Part shown: piece by piece, positions 30,273 to 34,767 of the stretch
Layout of the letters: the number at the start of each line of letters is the position of its first letter
Position numbering within the stretch: position 1 is the first letter of the stretch
Origin: Verrucomicrobiota bacterium
GTDB lineage: Bacteria > Verrucomicrobiota > Verrucomicrobiia > Opitutales > Opitutaceae
NCBI GenBank assembly: GCA_019136515.1
Contig: JAGVUB010000043.1
Coordinates: forward strand, 1-34,767
Direction: 5' to 3'
Length of the DNA stretch: 34,767 bases
Notes under the pieces: model-generated
Databases searched by the model: none
Told to the model about the DNA's origin: nothing
Seen by the model: only the letters and a program-made list of their open reading frames with translations
Translations under genes and position numbers: made by a program

Positions 30273-30285
30273 AGGTCAATGACCT
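30273..30285. promoter_or_regulatory. Palindromic operator candidate before the TonB-like gene
   Basis: AGGTCA and TGACCT form a perfect inverted repeat around one base. It is embedded in the only A+T-rich stretch nearby (30240-30300), about 90 bases upstream of the start codon on the minus strand. The outer flanks are also AAATT/AAATTT. A minus-strand TATAAG (30245-30250) could be a -10 box, although spacing to the TTGACC inside the palindrome is too long. Confidence 0.45.
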
Positions 30286-30360
30286 GTTAAAATTTCGTCA
30301 CGGTCGAGCGAAAGGACGGGGCGGCCAGGGCCGGTTTGGCGGGTGGTTTTCCTGTGGGTG

Positions 30361-32520
30361 TCAGCCGCGTGGAGACGGGCTGAGGGGCTTCACCGCCTTC
30401 ACCGGCCATTTGGAGACGGTGAGGCCCTTGGCGCCGCGGCTGGAGATGGCGAGGGCGGCGGCGTCGAACTCGAAGTCGCGCACCCGGGCGTGGCTGCGGC
30501 CGTCGAGCGAGATCTGGAGCTTGGTCGGCATCTCGGCGGGCGAGCGGGCGACGTGGAGCCAGACGATCTTGGAACCCTCGGAGGCGGTGAGCGGGTAGAG
30601 CTTGTCGCGGGTGAAACCGCCGAGCTGGAAGCGCTTGATGAAGGCCTTGCCGCTGTCCTTGTCCTGGTAGACGAGGGTGTAGACGGTGGTGTCGGCTTCC
30701 TTCGGGACGAGGGCGACGTGGATGATGTCGCGGCCCATGAAGAGCTTCTCGGCCACGCGGGAGACCTTGAGCGTGCCGTCGGCCATGATGCAGAGCACAT
30801 CGTCGAGCACGGAGCAGTCGGCGACATAGTCGTGCTGCCGCCAGTTCAGGCCGATGAAGCCGTGCTCGCGATCGACGTAGAGGCGCTGGTTGGCGGAGAC
30901 GACGGCGTGGACGCTGATCTGCTCGATCTCGTCGTAGGTGGTGCGGCGCTTGACGCCCTTGCCGTACTTGTCGGCGAGGCGCTCGAACCAGGCGATGGCG
31001 TAGTCGACGAGATGGGCGAGGTGGTGCCGGGCCTGCTTGAGATCGGCCTCGATCTTCTTGATCTGCTCGTCGGCCTGGAAGCGGTTGTACTTCGAGATGC
31101 GCTTGATGCGGATCTCGGTGAGGCGGGCGAGATCGTCGTCGGTGACCTCGCGGCGGAGCTGCTTGACGAAGGGTTTCAACCCCTCGCGGATCTCGCTGAG
31201 CACGTTCTCCCAGGTCTCCGATTTCTCGATCCGGCGGTAGATGCGCTCCTCGATGAAGATGCGCTCGAGCGAGTCCCAGTGCCACTGCTGCTCGAGCTCG
31301 CCGAGCTGGATCTCCAGCTCGAGGCGGAGGAGGGCGAGGGTCTTGTCGACGGAGCGACGGAGGATCTCGGAGACGCCGAGGAAGGCGGGGCGGTCCTGCG
31401 TGCCCCGGCCGGCGGCGGCGGGCAGGGTGTCGATCACGCAGGCGGCGGGGGAGAGCGAGACCTGGCAGTCGGTGAAGACGTAGAGCTGCTGGATGAGCTG
31501 CTCGGCGTCGGCGCCCTGCGGGAGGTGGACGAGAATCTCGACCTTCTCGGCGGTGTTGTCGTCGATGTGGCGGATCTTGATCTTGCCCTTGGCGTTGGCG
31601 GCGAGGATGGAGTCGATGAGCGACTCGGTGGTGGTGCCGAAGGGCAGCTCGGTGATGGCGAGCAGGTACTTCGAGCGCGTCTCGATCTTGGCGCGGATCT
31701 TCACCTTCCCGCCGCGCTCGCCGTCGTTGTATTCGGAGAAGTCGGCGATGCCGCCGGTGGGGAAGTCGGGGAAGATGCGGAAACGTTTCCCCTGCAAATG
31801 GTTCACCGCGGCGCGGCAGAGATCGTTGAAATTGTGCGGGAGGATCCGGGTCGAGAGACCGACGGCGATGCCCTCCGCGCCCTCGAGCAGCACGATGGGG
31901 AACTTGGCCGGGAGTGTCACCGGCTCTTTGGTACGGCCGTCGTAGCTGAGCTGCCAGGTGGTGGTCTTCGGATTGAAGAGCACCTCCTTCGCGAAGGGGG
32001 TGAGGCGGGCCTCGATGTAGCGGGCGGCGGCAGCACCGTCGCCGGTGAGGGTGTTGCCATAGTTGCCCTGCGGCTCGACGAGCCAGCGGCGCTGGCCGAG
32101 GTGCACGAGCGCGGCCTCGATGGAGGCGTCGCCGTGCGGGTGCAGGCGCATGCAGGCGCCGACGACGTTGGCGACCTTGTGGAAGCGGCCGTCGTCCATT
32201 TCCCACAGCGTGTGGAGAATGCGGCGCTGGACGGGCTTGAGGCCGTCGTCGATATGGGGGACGGCGCGGTCGAGGATGACGTAGCTGGCGTAGTCGAGGA
32301 ACCAGCCCTTGTAGGACTGGGCCAGCGGCGCGGGATCGGCGGTGGCGGGGACGGCGGGCGGCACAGGCGACTGCGGATCGCGGGTGGCGGCGGTGGCGGC
32401 CGCCGGGGCGGCTGGCTGTGCGGGGGCCGCTGTTTGTGCGGCGGCGGCTTCGGCTGCGGCCTTGGCGGCGTTGAAGTCGAAGCTCTCCTGCTGGTCGTCG
32501 GGATTCTTGCGTTTGGGCAT
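30361..32520 (-). CDS. parC: DNA topoisomerase IV / gyrase subunit A-type protein
   Basis: A 719-residue type IIA topoisomerase subunit A, the DNA-cutting part that works with an ATPase subunit B. An Ala/Pro-rich extension (1-65) precedes the catalytic core, which opens YKGWFLDYASYVILDRAVP. The catalytic Tyr168 is in AARYIEARL, after HPHGDASIEAAL and QGNYGNTLTGDG. The core continues through the tower and coiled-coil regions to a beta-pinwheel-like C-terminus (about 540-719) with no GyrA box, which favours ParC or the second GyrA-like paralogue found in Bacteroidota and relatives. Positions equal to E. coli GyrA Ser83 and Asp87 are Ala132 and Ala136. No parE is adjacent. Start ATG 32520 is chosen; it is 70 bases after the regulator on the same strand. 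Confidence 0.9.
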   Translation of the reverse strand: MPKRKNPDDQQESFDFNAAKAAAEAAAAQTAAPAQPAAPAAATAATRDPQSPVPPAVPATADPAPLAQSYKGWFLDYASYVILDRAVPHIDDGLKPVQRRILHTLWEMDDGRFHKVANVVGACMRLHPHGDASIEAALVHLGQRRWLVEPQGNYGNTLTGDGAAAARYIEARLTPFAKEVLFNPKTTTWQLSYDGRTKEPVTLPAKFPIVLLEGAEGIAVGLSTRILPHNFNDLCRAAVNHLQGKRFRIFPDFPTGGIADFSEYNDGERGGKVKIRAKIETRSKYLLAITELPFGTTTESLIDSILAANAKGKIKIRHIDDNTAEKVEILVHLPQGADAEQLIQQLYVFTDCQVSLSPAACVIDTLPAAAGRGTQDRPAFLGVSEILRRSVDKTLALLRLELEIQLGELEQQWHWDSLERIFIEERIYRRIEKSETWENVLSEIREGLKPFVKQLRREVTDDDLARLTEIRIKRISKYNRFQADEQIKKIEADLKQARHHLAHLVDYAIAWFERLADKYGKGVKRRTTYDEIEQISVHAVVSANQRLYVDREHGFIGLNWRQHDYVADCSVLDDVLCIMADGTLKVSRVAEKLFMGRDIIHVALVPKEADTTVYTLVYQDKDSGKAFIKRFQLGGFTRDKLYPLTASEGSKIVWLHVARSPAEMPTKLQISLDGRSHARVRDFEFDAAALAISSRGAKGLTVSKWPVKAVKPLSPSPRG

Positions 32521-32590
32521 GGCGGACGGAGCTGGCGCGGGGCGCCGCGAAAAGGGAAAGGGGAGAGCAAGAGGAACCCGGCGGCGGCGT

Positions 32591-33505
32591 TCAAGCCCGA
32601 GAATCGCCACCCCTGCTGCGGGCGGCCGTGGCGCGCTCGGGCTTGTGCCGCAGCTCGCGCGGCGGACAGCCGAAGTGGGCGCGCATGGTGCGGTTGAATT
32701 GCGAGAGCGACTGGAACCCGCAGGCGAACGCCACGTCGGTCACGGGCTTGTCGGTCTCGACGAGCAACGCCTTGGCCCGCTCGGCCCGTACGCGGGCGAC
32801 GTACTCCACGAAACGCAGGCCGGTGTTGTGGTGGAAGACGCGGCTGAGGTGGCCGGCGCTCACGCCGAGGCGCTGCGCAAATTCCGGCAACGACAAAGGC
32901 CGGGCGTGTTCCGCGCGCACGAGTTTGCAGGCCTGCTCGACCAGCGGCGGCATCGTCGCCGGCGGGTGCACGATGTGCTGGGTGATGCTGAGCACGAGCC
33001 GCTCGGCGGCGGCTTCGACCAAGCGGGCCATCGCGGCGAGACGTCGCGCCTCGGCGACGGGCGTGTCGGCGGAGAGTACCTCGAGCTGCTCGGCGGGGAG
33101 CGTCACGCCCACGCGGCCCAGGAGGTGGCGCGCGCGGTTGAGCGCGGCGCGGTCGGGAGGTTGCAGACGGTTGTGGCCGAAGACGAGGAACCCGAAGGTC
33201 TGGCCGCCGGTGCGCAGCGGCACCGCCGTCTCGCTCAGGCCGGCGTCGCAGCCGGCGGTGGCCGGTTTCTCGAGCGCCTCCTCGAGCAGCTTCTGCAGGA
33301 AGCCCGCGCAGAGCTTTGCTCCCGCCGGGTGGGCGTGCAGGAAACGGCAAAGTGTGCACACCTCGGCGCCGAGCGTGCGGTGCCCGAGCGCGGTGACGAA
33401 GTGCAGCGGCAGCCCCGTCGCCTGCGTGAAGTCGTCGAGGAACTGCTGGAGCTCCGGCAGGGCGCGGATGCGTTCGCTGAGGGTCTCGCGGATCGTACTG
33501 GGCAT
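32591..33505 (-). CDS. PocR-domain AraC-family regulator
   Basis: A 304-residue regulator. Residues about 15-160 form a PocR sensory domain (PELQQFLDDFTQATGLPLHF; Cys50, Cys53, Cys66 and Cys86, a set that could hold a metal or respond to redox). PocR domains are thought to sense small hydrocarbon derivatives such as diols. The C-terminal AraC double helix-turn-helix (about 205-290) contains SLPEFAQRLGVSAGHLSRVF and VTDVAFACGFQSLSQFNR, both well conserved. It is divergent from the carboxyltransferase gene at 33635 with 129 bases between them, so that gene is a probable target. ATG 33505 is preferred to an upstream in-frame ATG at 33559. Confidence 0.9.
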   Translation of the reverse strand: MPSTIRETLSERIRALPELQQFLDDFTQATGLPLHFVTALGHRTLGAEVCTLCRFLHAHPAGAKLCAGFLQKLLEEALEKPATAGCDAGLSETAVPLRTGGQTFGFLVFGHNRLQPPDRAALNRARHLLGRVGVTLPAEQLEVLSADTPVAEARRLAAMARLVEAAAERLVLSITQHIVHPPATMPPLVEQACKLVRAEHARPLSLPEFAQRLGVSAGHLSRVFHHNTGLRFVEYVARVRAERAKALLVETDKPVTDVAFACGFQSLSQFNRTMRAHFGCPPRELRHKPERATAARSRGGDSRA

Positions 33506-33634
33506 TTTCTGCGCGGAGCATCGCACTGGTTGCGCGGTTCTGCACGTCATAAAATGCACACTCCGTCCGGCCTGCTGCGGAGCGATCGGGCCGCGTTTCG
33601 GCTAAGGTGACGGCATCCAAACGACACTTCTGCC

Positions 33635-34767
33635 ATGAATCCCGCGCCCGTCGTCTTCAACAACACCGTCCTGCGCGACGGCCATCAGTCGCTCGCCGCG
33701 ACCCGCATGAGCACCGCCCAGATGCTGCCCGCCGCGCCGCTGCTCGACAGCCTCGGCTTCGGCGGTCTCGAGACCTGGGGCGGCGCCACCATCGACGCGA
33801 GCCTGCGCTACCTCGGCGAGAATCCGTTCGACCGCCTCCGCGCGCTCAAGGCCGCCGCGCCGCGCACCCCGCACATCATGCTCCTGCGCGGCCAGAACAT
33901 CGTGCAGTACGCAAGTTTCCCCGACGACATCGTCGAGGCCTTCGTGCGCTGCTCGGCCGCGGCCGGGTGCGACGTCTTCCGCGTCTTCGACGCCCTCAAC
34001 GACGCGCGCAACCTCGCCACCGCGATCCGCGCGGTGCGCGCCGCCGGCCGCACCGCCCGCGGCGAGATCTGCTACACCGCCAGCCCGGTGCACACGCTCG
34101 ACCGTTTCGTGGCCTTCGGCGAGGAGCTCGCCGCGCTCGGCTGCCACACGCTCGGCATCAAGGACATGTCGGGCATCCTCGCCCCCGCCGTCGCCGCCGA
34201 GCTGGTCCGCCGGCTCAAGGCCCGCACCGGCCTGCCGATCGTCGTGCACAGCCACGACACCGCCGGTTTCGCCGCCGCCGCCTACTACGCCGCCATCGAG
34301 GCCGGGGCCGACGCCGTGGAGACCTCGATCCAACCCTTCGCCGACGGCACCGCGCAGCCCGACACCCAGCGCATGCTCGCCCTGCTCGAGCACCACCCGC
34401 GCTGCCCGCACTTCGACCGCGAGCGCCTGCTCGAGCTGCGCCGGCACTTCGAGAAGGTCTACGCCGAGCTCGGCTCGTTCACCAGCCACGCCAACGAGCG
34501 CACCGATCCGGATGTGCCCGTCTTCCAGATACCCGGCGGCATGATCTCGAACTTCCGCACCCAGCTGCGCGAGCTCGGCATGGCCAACCGCCTCGACGAG
34601 GTGCTCGCCGAGATCCCGCACGTGCGCCGCTGCCTGGGCTGGATCCCGCTGGTCACGCCCACCTCGCAGATCGTCGGCACGCAGGCCATGCTCAACGTGA
34701 AGTTCGGCCGCTGGAAGAACTTCGCCCCCGCCGCGATGGACATCGCGCTGGGCAAGTACGGCCGCAC
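33635..34767 (+). CDS. OadA/PycB-type carboxyltransferase subunit (3' partial)
   Basis: This is the carboxyltransferase domain of an oxaloacetate decarboxylase alpha chain or pyruvate carboxylase subunit B. It moves CO2 between oxaloacetate and biotin, linking pyruvate with C4 acids. The visible 377 residues include the metal-binding LRDGHQS (13-19), ETWGGATIDASLRYL, RGQNIVQY, the Lys176 in GIKDMSG that is carbamylated in the family, and the metal ligands His205 and His207 in HSHDTAG. FQIPGGMISN is also typical. The frame runs off the right edge before any biotinyl domain. Whether it works as a sodium-pumping decarboxylase depends on oadB/oadG genes outside the window. The PocR/AraC gene is divergent and may control it. 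No clear Shine-Dalgarno precedes ATG 33635. Confidence 0.92.
   Translation, partial: MNPAPVVFNNTVLRDGHQSLAATRMSTAQMLPAAPLLDSLGFGGLETWGGATIDASLRYLGENPFDRLRALKAAAPRTPHIMLLRGQNIVQYASFPDDIVEAFVRCSAAAGCDVFRVFDALNDARNLATAIRAVRAAGRTARGEICYTASPVHTLDRFVAFGEELAALGCHTLGIKDMSGILAPAVAAELVRRLKARTGLPIVVHSHDTAGFAAAAYYAAIEAGADAVETSIQPFADGTAQPDTQRMLALLEHHPRCPHFDRERLLELRRHFEKVYAELGSFTSHANERTDPDVPVFQIPGGMISNFRTQLRELGMANRLDEVLAEIPHVRRCLGWIPLVTPTSQIVGTQAMLNVKFGRWKNFAPAAMDIALGKYGR

Noticed and set aside
30361-32520. Main DNA gyrase subunit A
   Set aside because: The protein is short for GyrA, lacks a GyrA box in the C-terminal domain and carries an Ala/Pro-rich N-terminal extension; ParC or a second paralogue fits better.
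36-34621. Many long open frames antisense to, or out of frame with, the genes listed (for example 12219-16091 minus, 7907-10612 plus, 23699-25591 plus)
   Set aside because: They overlap strongly supported genes, show Arg/Pro/Gly-rich or low-complexity composition typical of G+C-rich shadow frames, and contain no recognisable domain.

Overview
The window looks like a chromosomal segment of a G+C-rich anaerobic or facultatively anaerobic bacterium, most likely a Verrucomicrobiota member near Opitutales/Opitutaceae. This placement is inferred from the mix of genes: hgcAB, several secreted glycoside hydrolases without SusC/D-type receptors, a PocR/AraC regulator beside an oxaloacetate decarboxylase-type carboxyltransferase, class I fumarase, a second topoisomerase subunit A, and many intergenic palindromes. 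No rRNA or tRNA gene is present to confirm it. Most genes lack a clear Shine-Dalgarno sequence; hgcB, the small gene after it and the acetyltransferase are exceptions.

Left edge (1-3068): the end of hgcA and a complete hgcB, the corrinoid-protein/ferredoxin pair that methylates mercury. They are followed by a small Cys-rich reading frame of uncertain status and an MFS transporter with an acidic N-terminal extension. This is the most notable content of the window.

Carbohydrate region (3300-22820): a GH27 alpha-galactosidase divergent from an AraC regulator; a cupin/GNAT pair; a secreted CE2-like SGNH esterase; a broken 7TM-PAS histidine kinase flanked by two copies of the esterase tail; a 1,989-residue secreted mosaic protein (beta-helix, Ig-like domains, seven RCC1 repeats, a pectate-lyase-like domain without its catalytic arginine, and a C-terminal sorting-type tail); and a GH3-GH9-DUF4380-like run. 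Together the enzymes fit breakdown of decorated beta-linked plant polysaccharides such as galactoglucomannan: GH9 cuts the backbone, GH3 trims oligosaccharides, GH27 removes galactose and the esterase removes acyl groups.

Right part (22880-34767): a cold-shock/DUF1294 membrane protein; a class I Fe-S fumarase with a stacked-hairpin terminator; a HAD hydrolase overlapping an AlkD-type DNA glycosylase; a 971-residue fusion of an actin-like (PilM/FtsA-like) domain, a Pro/Ala linker, a membrane helix, PEGA repeats and a TonB C-terminal domain; a ParC/GyrA-type subunit without a partner nearby; and a PocR/AraC regulator divergent from a partial OadA/PycB-type carboxyltransferase that runs off the right edge.

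Intergenic DNA is rich in short palindromes, including REP-like elements with a GTAG foot, and in rho-independent terminators. No CRISPR array, complete insertion sequence, integrase or phage gene was seen.
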